The notes beneath the pieces are model-generated. The model made no database searches, had not been told where the DNA came from, and worked only from the letters and a program-made list of their open reading frames with translations. A program made the translations under genes and the position numbers. From the NCBI GenBank assembly GCA_040755725.1, contig JBFMAI010000017.1, positions 104,437 through 168,436 on the forward strand: DNA of 64,000 nucleotides, in the 5' to 3' direction. Positions 15,334 to 26,258 of this stretch are shown piece after piece (the first letter of the stretch is position 1; each line of letters opens with the position of its first letter). Source of the stretch: JBFMAI01 sp040755725 (GTDB lineage Bacteria > Planctomycetota > Phycisphaerae > UBA1845 > Fen-1342).

Positions 15334-16095
15334 TCACGTCGCCGGCTGCGGGTCCGCCGCGGGCCGCTCGGGGGCCGGCTTCACGACGGCGGGGCGGAAG
15401 TACTCCAGCAGGTCGAGCGATTCGACGGTGGCCGCGACGGTCAGCGACTCGATCCGGTTGCGGCACACGCCGAAGAAGCCGATCCCGATGATGGCCAGCG
15501 CCAGCCCCAGCAACGTATTGACGAGGGCCTTGCTGATGCCGCCGGCGAGGTCGCCGGCGCCGGCCTGCCCGCCCGCGGCGCCCAGGCTGCCGAACGCTTC
15601 GATCATGCCCCACACGGTCCCGAGCAACCCGAGCAGCGGCCCGAGGTTGCCGATGATGTTGAGGTACTCGGCCTTGCGGAACATCCGTCCGCTGAGCTCG
15701 CCCGATTTCTCCAGGGCCGCCTCGTGCATGGCGTCAAACCCGTGCCGCGCGTGGTGCAGCGCCGCCGTCATCACCTGCGCGAAGAACGTGCGGCTTCTTC
15801 GCAGCGTATCGAGACAAGCACGGAAATCCCGCGCCTCGATTTGCGACTTCGACCGCCGCACCTGGTCCAGGGGGGCGATGCTCGACCGCCGCACGACAAT
15901 GAAGTGCTCGACGATGAGCGCCAGCGTGACGATCGACCCGGCCACGATGAAGTAGGTGGGCAGCTCGATCCCGTCGCGGATGATCTGGAGCAGGGACGGA
16001 TGGGTCCCGGTGTCGGTCTGGGCCCAACCCCACGCGCCCGGGCCGAGCCCGACCGCCGCCACCCCGACCAACCGCCACAATGTCCTGCTGCTCAT
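15334..16095 (-). CDS. TolQ/ExbB/MotA-family proton channel protein
   Basis: 253-residue inner-membrane protein that forms the proton channel with ExbD. The ATG at 16095 is chosen over two upstream ATGs because AGGAGAAGGC lies just before it; the product then starts with a signal-like segment ending GWAQ. Membrane helices are near residues 45-67 and in the conserved pair IGNLGPLLGLLGTVWGMIEAF and ALVNTLLGLALAIIGIGFF. The C-terminus is Pro/Ala-rich. Downstream of the VWA gene by 32 bases. Confidence 0.92.
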   Translation of the reverse strand: MSSRTLWRLVGVAAVGLGPGAWGWAQTDTGTHPSLLQIIRDGIELPTYFIVAGSIVTLALIVEHFIVVRRSSIAPLDQVRRSKSQIEARDFRACLDTLRRSRTFFAQVMTAALHHARHGFDAMHEAALEKSGELSGRMFRKAEYLNIIGNLGPLLGLLGTVWGMIEAFGSLGAAGGQAGAGDLAGGISKALVNTLLGLALAIIGIGFFGVCRNRIESLTVAATVESLDLLEYFRPAVVKPAPERPAADPQPAT

Positions 16096-16127
16096 GCCTT
16101 CTCCTGAGGTGTCCGCGCCGCCGGCCA

Positions 16128-17237
16128 TCACCGCCGCGCGAGGTCCTGGCCCGTCACGATCTTCACCTTGCCGCCGTTGCTCTCGGCGATGCGTTTCATG
16201 CGGCGAGCGCCCTCGGTCTCGCGGGGCAGCCCGCTGGTATCCTGGAGCAGGATCTCATCGAACACCAGACCGTAGATGCGCGTGCGGGCGCCGCGGTTAG
16301 CGCGTTCGATCTCGCCGACCAAGCGGTCGTCAAAGTACCCGTCGGAGAAGAAGAACACCACGTCGGGCTCGAGGGCCAGCGCCCGCTTCATCGCCGTCAG
16401 CGGCTCGGTCACGCCCATCGGCGCCCTGCGGTCGAGCCAGGCGAAGAACTCGCGGCGGACGGTGTCGTCGGCCGGTTCGAGCTTCGGGCGGAAGCTCTCC
16501 GTGCGGATCTTCTCGTCCTGCCCGCCCCCCGTGCTGTAGAAGAGGATGACATTGAACGATTGCGAGGGGTGCAAGCGCCCGATGGAGCGCTTCAGCTCGC
16601 GCTTCAGATCGTCCACCGCGACGATGATGGAACCGGAGAAATCGACGACGTAGGCGATCTTCTGGGCGCGGACCCGCAGGTCCCACAGGCCGACCTGGCC
16701 GCCGTGGCCCCCGGCGCCGAAGCCGGAGCCGAAGCCGCCGGCCCCGGTTTCCGCGGCCCCGCTGCCGGTCCCCAGCACGCTCAGGCCACCGTCACCAAAG
16801 CCCAGCCCTCCGGATTCGCCGGCCGAGCCGGGTCCGCCCGGCGACCGCTCGGCGAGGGCCCGCAGGTCGGCGTCGGGGGGTGGTGGCAGGGCGGGCGGAG
16901 TGTCGAGCGCCCGTTCGGGCGGGGCATCGTGCGGGGTCTCCAGCGGCGCGGCGTCGGACCATTGAAACGCGTCGGCCAAGTCACCCGCGTCGATCACCCC
17001 CCCTTCCCACTCGGCGAAGCCCGGCGACGTCGGCTGCAGCACGCGAATCGCGTAGTGCGCCGCGAACAGGATGACCGCCAGATGCAGGACGACGCTGGCC
17101 CCCACGGGCAACCCCACGTGCAGCAGATACCGGAAATACGCGTTGGTGGACTCGCGGTCGGGCCACGGGGTCGCTTCCGGTGGACCGGCCGAAGACGCCC
17201 GCGCCGGCACCTCAGGTTGGCGTGCGCTCGCTGCCAT
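16128..17237 (-). CDS. VWA-domain membrane protein of the TolQ/ExbD operon
   Basis: 369 residues. A membrane helix near residues 43-65 (LPVGASVVLHLAVILFAAHY) is followed by a Pro/Gly-rich linker (about 100-180) and a von Willebrand A domain. The MIDAS motif VVDFSGSI is near residue 196, with later metal-site residues in PMGVTEPL and FFFSDGYFDD. The N-terminus and linker resemble TonB-type proteins, with the VWA domain replacing the TonB C-terminal domain. It probably transmits TolQ/ExbD energy to a ligand or to the envelope; this is inferred from operon position. Confidence 0.85.
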   Translation of the reverse strand: MAASARQPEVPARASSAGPPEATPWPDRESTNAYFRYLLHVGLPVGASVVLHLAVILFAAHYAIRVLQPTSPGFAEWEGGVIDAGDLADAFQWSDAAPLETPHDAPPERALDTPPALPPPPDADLRALAERSPGGPGSAGESGGLGFGDGGLSVLGTGSGAAETGAGGFGSGFGAGGHGGQVGLWDLRVRAQKIAYVVDFSGSIIVAVDDLKRELKRSIGRLHPSQSFNVILFYSTGGGQDEKIRTESFRPKLEPADDTVRREFFAWLDRRAPMGVTEPLTAMKRALALEPDVVFFFSDGYFDDRLVGEIERANRGARTRIYGLVFDEILLQDTSGLPRETEGARRMKRIAESNGGKVKIVTGQDLARR

Positions 17238-17352
17238 GCGAAAATCGAACCCTCGTCGGCGCCGGTCCCGTTTGATCGACTCGCTCCATCCGACCGGCCA
17301 ACCTCGCAGCGACCAGCGGCGGGCGCTGAGGGGGTAGCGCGACGTGACCCCG

Positions 17353-17733
17353 CTACTTCGACGGCGGGCCGCCGGGGGGCCGGCCGCCGCCGCCAGCCAC
17401 CTGCACGAACGTCATCCGCGTCTCGTACAGCACCTGATCCAGCAGGCTCTTCTCCTCGGGGGTGAGGTTGTTGCGGGTCTTGTCCTCCAGCACTTGCAGC
17501 AGGTCGATGAAGTGCTTGGCGACTTCGAGGTTCGGCGGGAACCGCCGTCCGTCGGCGCTCGGCAACAGCCCGAGCCCGGCCATCGCCTGCATCACGACGA
17601 TGTTGACCAGTTCGGCGAAGCTCGGCGGCGGCAAGGGCTCCGGCTCCGCGGTTTCCCGCGCCAGCCGTTCCTTGTCGCGCTTGGCCTGTTCCTTCCAATC
17701 GTCGTCCACAATGATCTTCTTCTCGTCCGACAT
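17353..17733 (-). CDS. DUF1844 protein
   Basis: 126 residues. The DUF1844 core is clear: FAELVNIVVMQAMAGLGLLP, then NLEVAKHFIDLLQVLEDKTR and NLTPEEKSLLDQVLYETRM. The acidic and lysine-rich N-terminus (MSDEKKIIVDDDWKEQAKRD) is typical. The ATG at 17733 is chosen on this basis; a longer frame upstream is low-complexity. The function is unknown, the family is cytosolic. First gene of the leftward operon, with a promoter at 17828-17856 and 115 bases before the VWA gene. Confidence 0.88.
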   Translation of the reverse strand: MSDEKKIIVDDDWKEQAKRDKERLARETAEPEPLPPPSFAELVNIVVMQAMAGLGLLPSADGRRFPPNLEVAKHFIDLLQVLEDKTRNNLTPEEKSLLDQVLYETRMTFVQVAGGGGRPPGGPPSK

Positions 17734-17827
17734 CCGGCACCCTGCCTCGTCTGGTTCCTGCGACAACCCCGCAGAGGACATTTCGAAGTCCACGTTGTGT
17801 ACCCGGCAAGTGCCGGGCACCGTCGGG

Positions 17828-17856
17828 ATTCTAGCTCCCGCACGCCCGCCGAACAA
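17828..17856 (-). promoter_or_regulatory. Promoter of the DUF1844-VWA-TolQ operon
   Basis: On the minus strand, TTGTTC (17856-17851), a 17-base spacer, then TAGAAT (17833-17828). The -10 matches 5 of 6 positions. The implied start near 17821 leaves a leader of about 88 bases. Confidence 0.45.
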
Positions 17857-17915
17857 CGAGCGGCGGATGTGGGCCCGCACGCCTAATGGTCATTCAGGAT
17901 CATGAGACGCCGGCC

Positions 17916-17974
17916 GGGCGAACCTCCCGGCGAACCGCGGCCCAGCGGCCCCGGCACGCCGGGTTCGCCCTCCC
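17916..17974 (-). repeat. Palindromic repeat, family B copy 2
   Basis: Inverted relative to copy 1. Read on the minus strand it gives GGGAGGGCGAACCCGGCG, then CCGGGGCCG, then GGTTCGCCGGGAGGTTCGCCC. It lies between lgt and the DUF1844 gene, downstream of lgt. Confidence 0.65.
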
Positions 17975-17999
17975 AGGTCGCACGACGGCAAAGACCCAC

Positions 18000-19190
18000 T
18001 CAGTTCTTGTTCGCGGTCGGGGCCGGCGGCGGCACCCATAGGACGGCGCGCGGCGAGCGCGGCGCCATACGTCGCAGCACCAGCAACCCCACGAGCCCCG
18101 CCGCACTCAGCAGGATCGCCAGAAACTGCGAGATCGTAAGCCCGGCCGTGTCTACGGGGTTGTCGGCCCGCAGCAGTTCGAGCACCCAGCGGGTCGGCGG
18201 CTCGATAAGCAGCATCGTGCAGATCACCTGGCCGTCGCGCGTCCGCCGCCAGTACAGCGCGTTCAGCAGGACCGCGAGCAGCCCGAGGATCGCCGTCGAG
18301 TAAAGCTGCGTCGGATGTACCGGCAACGAGGGATGTTGGCGGGCCAGATCGCGCAGATGATCGACGGAGCAGTGGTAGCGGGCCATCTGAACGCGCAGGG
18401 CCAAGTGCTCGGCAACCCCGACTTCCAACGCCTCGGCCCGCGCGAGCAGACGACGCTTCTCCTGCGGATCGCCGGTGGTGGCGGCCCGCTGTCTCAGCTC
18501 CGCGGCCTCACGCCGGGCGCTGTCGGTCCGTCGTTGGAGGGCCGCCAGCTCGGCGTCGCCGGCGCGGAGGCTCTCCCGCGGGATCGGTTGCGCCGCCGCC
18601 CCGTCGAGGAACACGCCCTGGGGCGAGAAGAACAGCAGCTCTTCGGGCAGCCCCGCCCCGGGCTGCCGCTCCGTCCACTGCTGATACGAGGCATTGCTGC
18701 CGTAGGGGAAACGGACGGCCCACGGCAGTTCCGTGTTCACGCCACCGAAGCAGCAGCCGTTCAGAAAGCACCCGATGCGCCCGATGGCCATGCCCAGGGC
18801 GGCCGAGGGCGCCATGATGTCGAGATACCAGCGGATCGAGTGCTTCCCGCGCCAGAGGTAGACCAGTACGAGCAGGACGACCGCGATGAAGCCGCCGTAG
18901 ACCTCCAGCCCGCCCTTGCGCACGTCGAGGATGGCCCAGAGAACGGCCCCCGGGCTGCCGCGGGTGGCGAACTGCTCCCAGTAGTGCCAGACGTACATGG
19001 CCCGCGAGCCGACCACCCCGCCCAGCAGGGCCAGGAAGCCGCAGTTCATCACCACGTCAGGGTTGGCGCCGGAGCGTTCCGCCCGACGGGCGGCCCAGAG
19101 GATCGAGACCATGAACCCGATCATGAGCATGAGCCCGTAGCCGGGAATCTCAATCCCCAGCCCCGGCACCTTCCAGATCACCGGCATCAT
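18000..19190 (-). CDS. lgt: Prolipoprotein diacylglyceryl transferase with a large insertion
   Basis: Inner-membrane enzyme that adds diacylglycerol to the lipobox cysteine of prolipoproteins. The 396 residues exceed the usual 270-290. Core motifs: PGYGLMLMIGF, the KGGLEVYGG loop (92-100), the signature GRIGCFLNG (137-145, Cys in place of the usual Asn) and HPTQLYS (292-298). Between the last two, about 100 extra residues (165-288) include a charged, coiled-coil-like segment (205-265). Two ATGs (19190 and 19187) are adjacent. Several lipoprotein candidates in this window would be its substrates. Confidence 0.92.
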   Translation of the reverse strand: MMPVIWKVPGLGIEIPGYGLMLMIGFMVSILWAARRAERSGANPDVVMNCGFLALLGGVVGSRAMYVWHYWEQFATRGSPGAVLWAILDVRKGGLEVYGGFIAVVLLVLVYLWRGKHSIRWYLDIMAPSAALGMAIGRIGCFLNGCCFGGVNTELPWAVRFPYGSNASYQQWTERQPGAGLPEELLFFSPQGVFLDGAAAQPIPRESLRAGDAELAALQRRTDSARREAAELRQRAATTGDPQEKRRLLARAEALEVGVAEHLALRVQMARYHCSVDHLRDLARQHPSLPVHPTQLYSTAILGLLAVLLNALYWRRTRDGQVICTMLLIEPPTRWVLELLRADNPVDTAGLTISQFLAILLSAAGLVGLLVLRRMAPRSPRAVLWVPPPAPTANKN

Positions 19191-19241
19191 GGCCGCGGCC
19201 CCATCTTGTTATCGCCCGCCCGGCTCGTTTCGCGCCTCTTC

Positions 19242-19290
19242 ATTCGCTGTTCGCCGCTTTTCACTTACTATTCGCTATTCGCTACTCGCC
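19242..19290. repeat. Heptamer array between lgt and panC
   Basis: Seven 7-base units in phase: ATTCGCT (three times), GTTCGCC, GCTTTTC, ACTTACT and ACTCGCC. It fills the gap of 108 bases between panC and lgt and ends 9 bases before the panC stop. The unit resembles the ACTTCGC array at 15261. Confidence 0.75.
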
Positions 19291-19298
19291 ACCGCATC

Positions 19299-20159
19299 CT
19301 ACGCCTCGCGCCCGCCCGGGTCCACCGTCAGGTTGTCGATGAGCCGCGTGGCCCCCAGACGCACCGCCAACGCGATCAGGACCGGCCCGCCGATCCGGTC
19401 CAACGGCTGCATGGTCTCCGGATCGACGATGCTGATGTAGTCAATCGTTGTCGGATCAGCTTCTTCAATCAGGCGCCGCATCGCCGCGACCACCGTCGCC
19501 GGGTCTTGCTCACCGGCGACGATCCGCGCGCGGGCGGCGGTCAGGGCGCGGTACAGCGCGGTGGCCCGCTGCCGCTCATCCGGCGACAGCATGGCGTTGC
19601 GGCTGCTCATGGCCAGGCCGTCGGGCTCGCGGACCGTCGGGCAGCCCACGATTCGCAGGGGGAAGTCCAAGTCGCGGACCATCCGCCGAATGACGGCGAG
19701 CTGCTGGGCGTCCTTCTGGCCGAAGTAGGCGACGTCCGGCTGGACGATGTTGAACAGCTTGGCGACGACCGTGGCGACGCCGTCGAAATGGCCAGGCCGA
19801 CACGGCCCGCACAGGGTGTCGGTGAGCCGGGCGACATGGACGGTCGTGGCGGCGTCGGGGGGGTACATCGCGGGAACGTCGGGCATGAACACCAGCTCGA
19901 CGCCGGCTTGTTCACACTTCTGAAGGTCGCCCGCGGTGTCGCGCGGGTAGCGGTCGTAATCTTCGTGCGGACCGAACTGGGTGGGGTTGACGAACAGGCT
20001 GGCGACCACGAAATGCCCGTCACGCCGGGCCGCGGCCACCAGCGACAGATGGCCGGCGTGCAGATACCCCATCGTCGGCACCAGGCCGATCGACCGACCG
20101 GCGGCGCGGGCCGCCGCCACCGCCGCCCGCGTGGCGGCCATCTCTCCGGTGACTTCCAT
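19299..20159 (-). CDS. panC: Pantothenate synthetase
   Basis: Condenses pantoate and beta-alanine with ATP to pantothenate, in coenzyme A synthesis. 286 residues with the nucleotide-binding PTMGYLHAGHLSLV, VNPTQFGPHEDYDRYPRD, YFGQKDAQQLAVIRRMVRDL and the KMSKS-like MSSRNAMLSPDER. The start is the ATG at 20159 (MEVTGEM); a GTG 36 bases upstream is possible. The ribosome site is weak. No panB or panD is in the window. Confidence 0.95.
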   Translation of the reverse strand: MEVTGEMAATRAAVAAARAAGRSIGLVPTMGYLHAGHLSLVAAARRDGHFVVASLFVNPTQFGPHEDYDRYPRDTAGDLQKCEQAGVELVFMPDVPAMYPPDAATTVHVARLTDTLCGPCRPGHFDGVATVVAKLFNIVQPDVAYFGQKDAQQLAVIRRMVRDLDFPLRIVGCPTVREPDGLAMSSRNAMLSPDERQRATALYRALTAARARIVAGEQDPATVVAAMRRLIEEADPTTIDYISIVDPETMQPLDRIGGPVLIALAVRLGATRLIDNLTVDPGGREA

Positions 20160-20243
20160 GACGTCTATTGAACCCGCCCTGCGGTAGCTTGTCACTCGGA
20201 GTGAATCAGAAGGAGGGCTTCCGCCAATCTGGCGAGGTCGGTG

Positions 20244-21143
20244 TCACGGTTGGGCGGCCGGCCGCGAGGCGGCCGGACGGGCCGGCACCTGAAAGACCGT
20301 CCTGCACTTGGGGCAGGTGTCGGTCGCGCCGCGGCGGGACTCCGGGACCATCTTGACGGCGCGGCACTTCGGGCAGGCGATGCCGATGCCGGACTCCAGC
20401 TCCACCGGCTTGAGCACCGGCCGGGGCTTGCGCGGGCCGTCCGACGTGAGTTCCGGTTTGGCGGGTGTGTGGGCCGGCGTGGCCGGGCGGCGGGGCGCGG
20501 GGGCGGCGGGGCGCGGCGCGGCGCTTCGCGCGCGACGGAGCTTGGCCCCGGTGGCGGCTTCACAGCAATGCACCAGCAGCAGCTCGAGCTCGCAGCATTG
20601 GAGCCGCCGGACGAGCTCCTCCGCGGCCAAGTCGAGCTTGCCGGAGGCGGCCTGGTCGCACAGGTCGGTGAACAGGTGCGGCTCCCACTGGCCGGCGAAG
20701 TCGATGACGTCGCGCAGTCGCTTCAGCGGGCCGCTGCTCTTGGCGGGAATGGCCTGCTGCGCGAACGCGGCCAACTCGGCGAAGATTGGGTGCTCCCCCA
20801 CCTGTTGCCACGCGGTCTTGGCCGCCGGGTACGCCCCCGCCTGACGCTCCGTCAGCGCTTGGATGTACTGCTGCTCGCGCTCCGCCGCCCCGTGGGCGTA
20901 CATGGCCGCCTCCGCAGGCCACCCGTTCCACAAGTACAGCAACGCGCGGGCCGCCGCCGCCATCTCGCCGGAGGCGATCGCTTCGCGGCCCATCAGGGCG
21001 GCGTCGCTCTTCAGCTCGTCGAGCGCGGTCTTGGCCGCCCGGTTGGGCTGTTCGTGCCAGGCCAGCGGCGGGACCTGCGTCCCGCGGGCCAGCAGCGCCC
21101 GGGCGACCGGCGGCGGCAGTTCAGAAGGATCCAACTTGACCAT
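20244..21143 (-). CDS. Zinc-ribbon protein of unknown function
   Basis: 299 residues. The first 200 are helical without a recognisable family and include LARGTQVPPLAWHEQPNRAA and a cluster CCELELLLVHCCEA. A Pro/Ala/Arg linker follows. The C-terminus carries a zinc ribbon of the MJ0042 type: CPKCRAVKMVPESRRG, then CPKCRTVFQVP. Upstream of panC by 85 bases on the same strand. Such proteins are common in Planctomycetota; the role is unknown. Confidence 0.75.
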   Translation of the reverse strand: MVKLDPSELPPPVARALLARGTQVPPLAWHEQPNRAAKTALDELKSDAALMGREAIASGEMAAAARALLYLWNGWPAEAAMYAHGAAEREQQYIQALTERQAGAYPAAKTAWQQVGEHPIFAELAAFAQQAIPAKSSGPLKRLRDVIDFAGQWEPHLFTDLCDQAASGKLDLAAEELVRRLQCCELELLLVHCCEAATGAKLRRARSAAPRPAAPAPRRPATPAHTPAKPELTSDGPRKPRPVLKPVELESGIGIACPKCRAVKMVPESRRGATDTCPKCRTVFQVPARPAASRPAAQP

Positions 21144-21669
21144 GGGGCGCAGTCCATCGACCCCGGGACACGCTCATCCCCGGGACGTCTGGTGGTGTAT
21201 CGGCGCGCCGGGGCGGTCCCTTCGACAGCCCGGGCCGCGCAATTCCTGCGCGGTCAGCCCCTGGACATGGGGGTCCCGTGAGGCGGCCGACGGTGTTATA
21301 CTGAGCGGTGTTCGGTGTCCCCTTGGCCGGTGAAGCGGGTTTCGCGGCGGTTGTTGTCTCGGCCGGGTGGAAACTCCAGCGGGCCTGCGCAGGCGGCGTA
21401 GACCCCACTTGTTGTGACCCAACCCCTGCCGCCCGAGGCGCGCTGCCCGCCGGGCAGTCCGCCCGATGGTGAAGGGTAGTGAGTCGCGCCGACGTGAGGT
21501 TCGGTATGGTGTCCCAGGACATGGGCCCTCCTGGCCGGCGTGGTCGGCCCCTTGTGCAGAGCAACCCGGGGAGGTTGACCTGGGGTCCTGGTCCCCGGGC
21601 ACGGCGGCCGGTTGAGGCCCCGCTGACGGGTCGGTATGGCGATGGTCTGAACCGCGCAAGGAACTGGTC
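21144..21669. other. Intergenic region upstream of the hybrid kinase
   Basis: 526 bases. An extended -10 promoter candidate lies at 21294-21302. A 64-residue plus-strand frame (21479-21673) overlaps the kinase ATG but has no protein-like features. No repeat from the families found elsewhere is seen. Confidence 0.4.
21294..21302 (+). promoter_or_regulatory. Extended -10 promoter candidate
   Basis: TGTTATACT: a TGn extension directly before TATACT (5 of 6 to consensus), without a clear -35. It would give the kinase gene a leader of about 360 bases. Confidence 0.3.
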
Positions 21670-24420
<2,751 letters not shown>

Positions 24421-24501
24421 CAAAGCCGGCAACCCGCCGCACGCTACTTGCACGTGCCGGCCCGCCGGGGCCGGTACGACGGGCGGCTGGGAGACTGGCC
24501 C

Positions 24502-25152
24502 GTGAGCATTTCGGTCGTATTGGCGGACGATCACGAATTGGTGCGCGAGAGCCTCTCTCGTTGCCTGAGCGCTCAGGATGACATCCAGATAGTGGCCGCC
24601 GTCGGCAGGGCGGACGACGCCGTGGCCGCGGTCCTGGAACACCGGCCGACGGTCGCCGTGCTCGACGTGGACATGCCGGGCCTGTCGGTGTTCGAGGCCG
24701 TCCGGCGTGTGCGGGAGGGCAGCCCCAACACTCAACTGCTGATGCTCAGCGGCTATTGGCACGACCGCTACATTGAACAAGCGCTGCAAGCCGGGGCGAT
24801 TGGGTACCTGACGAAGACGGAATCTCTCCAGCAGATTGTCGAAGCGATCCGGTCGGTGGCCGCCGGCGTCCCCTGTTTTTCGCCGGAGGTGCAGTCGCGG
24901 ATGGTGACCACCCCCGTCGACGCCGACTCCGCCGGGGGCGCGTCGTGCCGGGCGTCGCACCTTACGGCGCGCGAGATAGAGGTCCTGCGGCATGTGGCCG
25001 AGGGCCTGACGAACAAGGAGATCGCGGCGCGGCTGCAAATCGCCCTGCGCACCGTGGACCGGCACGTCGAGCGCGTGATGAACCGGCTGGACATCCACGA
25101 CCGCGTCAGCCTGGCCCGCTTCGCCATCCGCGAGGGGATCGCGCGACCGTAG
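24502..25152 (+). CDS. NarL/FixJ-type response regulator
   Basis: 216 residues. Receiver domain (4-120) with the acidic pair ADDHEL, phospho-Asp in VAVLDVDMPG and Lys in YLTKTE, then a LuxR-type helix-turn-helix, LTAREIEVLRHVAEGLTNKE followed by IAARL and TVDRHVERVMNRL. The GTG at 24502 is chosen, with GGGAG about 10 bases upstream; the extra 18 residues of the open frame are not receiver-like. It is likely to act in the pathway of the preceding hybrid kinase and bind DNA as a dimer. Confidence 0.92.
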   Translation: MSISVVLADDHELVRESLSRCLSAQDDIQIVAAVGRADDAVAAVLEHRPTVAVLDVDMPGLSVFEAVRRVREGSPNTQLLMLSGYWHDRYIEQALQAGAIGYLTKTESLQQIVEAIRSVAAGVPCFSPEVQSRMVTTPVDADSAGGASCRASHLTAREIEVLRHVAEGLTNKEIAARLQIALRTVDRHVERVMNRLDIHDRVSLARFAIREGIARP

Positions 25153-25272
25153 CCGTCCGCCGCGTTTGACCGAACAGGCAGGCCGCCGCGCGGGCGACGG
25201 CCATGTCTGGGCGGTCGCGGAGCACACATCGGTGGGTGTGACGTGGCCCGCGCGTCGAGCGTGTGGTGGGTC

Positions 25273-26178
25273 TCAAGTGAATTGTCCCATCTCTCGCAGC
25301 GTGGCGAGCCGCTCCTCAACCTCGGCCGCGCTGCTCCGCGCGAGGGCGTCGATGGAGAAGGACTCCAGCACGAACGAGGCCACGACCGTCCCGCGGGCGA
25401 TGGCGCCCCGCAGCGTCGGGCGCGTCACGCGGCCCTGCGCGGCGAGATAACCCATCATGCCGCCGGCGAAGCTGTCGCCGCAGCCGGTCGGATCGACGAC
25501 GTTCTCGGTCGGAAACGCGGGCATGAGGCACAGGTCGTCGTGGGCCACAAGCAGGCTGCCGTGCTCGCCCTTCTTGATGACGACGAAACGGGGGCCGAGT
25601 TTCAGGATGTCGCGGCCGGCGCCGACCAGGTTGGACTTGCCGGTGAGCAGACGGGCCTCGCCCTCGTTGAGCACCAGGCCGTGAACGGCGGCCAAGGTCC
25701 GCCGCAGTTCCGCCGGCTCGTTCTCGATCCACAGGTTCATCGTGTCGCAGACGATGAGGTCGGCGCGCGAGAGGCGCTCAGCGAATTCGCGCTGGAGGAC
25801 GGGGTGCGTGTTGGCGAGGAAGACAAAGCGACTGTCGGCGAAGGCCGCCGGCAGCGTGGCCCCGCGCTCGGCCAGCACGTTGAGCTGGACACCGACGGTC
25901 TGCGCTTCGTTCATCGCGCCCGCGTACGACCCGTGCCAGCGGAAGGTCTTGCTGCCGCGGCGCACCTCCACGCCGGACAGATCAATGCCCTTGTCGGCCA
26001 GCGGTCGCAGGGCCGCCAGGTCGAAGTCCTCGCCGACCACGCCGACCAGCCGGACCTTGGTGAACAGGGCGGCGGCGAGCGAGAAGTAGACCGCCGAGCC
26101 GCCCAGCACGTCGGCCGCGCGGCCGGCGGGGGTCTCAACGGTGTCGATGCCGATCGAACCGGTAACGAGCAGAGACAT
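25273..26178 (-). CDS. PfkB-family carbohydrate kinase
   Basis: 301-residue sugar or nucleoside kinase of the ribokinase superfamily. The start MSLLVTGSIGIDTVETPAGR has GAGGTG upstream. The GGSAVYFSLAAALF stretch and the C-terminal signature DPTGCGDSFAGGMMGYLA, with the catalytic base Asp, are clear. The substrate is not evident. It stands alone, with the NarL gene convergent on the other side. Confidence 0.9.
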   Translation of the reverse strand: MSLLVTGSIGIDTVETPAGRAADVLGGSAVYFSLAAALFTKVRLVGVVGEDFDLAALRPLADKGIDLSGVEVRRGSKTFRWHGSYAGAMNEAQTVGVQLNVLAERGATLPAAFADSRFVFLANTHPVLQREFAERLSRADLIVCDTMNLWIENEPAELRRTLAAVHGLVLNEGEARLLTGKSNLVGAGRDILKLGPRFVVIKKGEHGSLLVAHDDLCLMPAFPTENVVDPTGCGDSFAGGMMGYLAAQGRVTRPTLRGAIARGTVVASFVLESFSIDALARSSAAEVEERLATLREMGQFT

Positions 26179-26258
26179 GCGGACACCTCGAATCGGGCCG
26201 GGGACGCCGCCTTCGCCGGCGCGCCAGCCTAGCGGGCAACCGCCGGCTTGGCCAGTTT

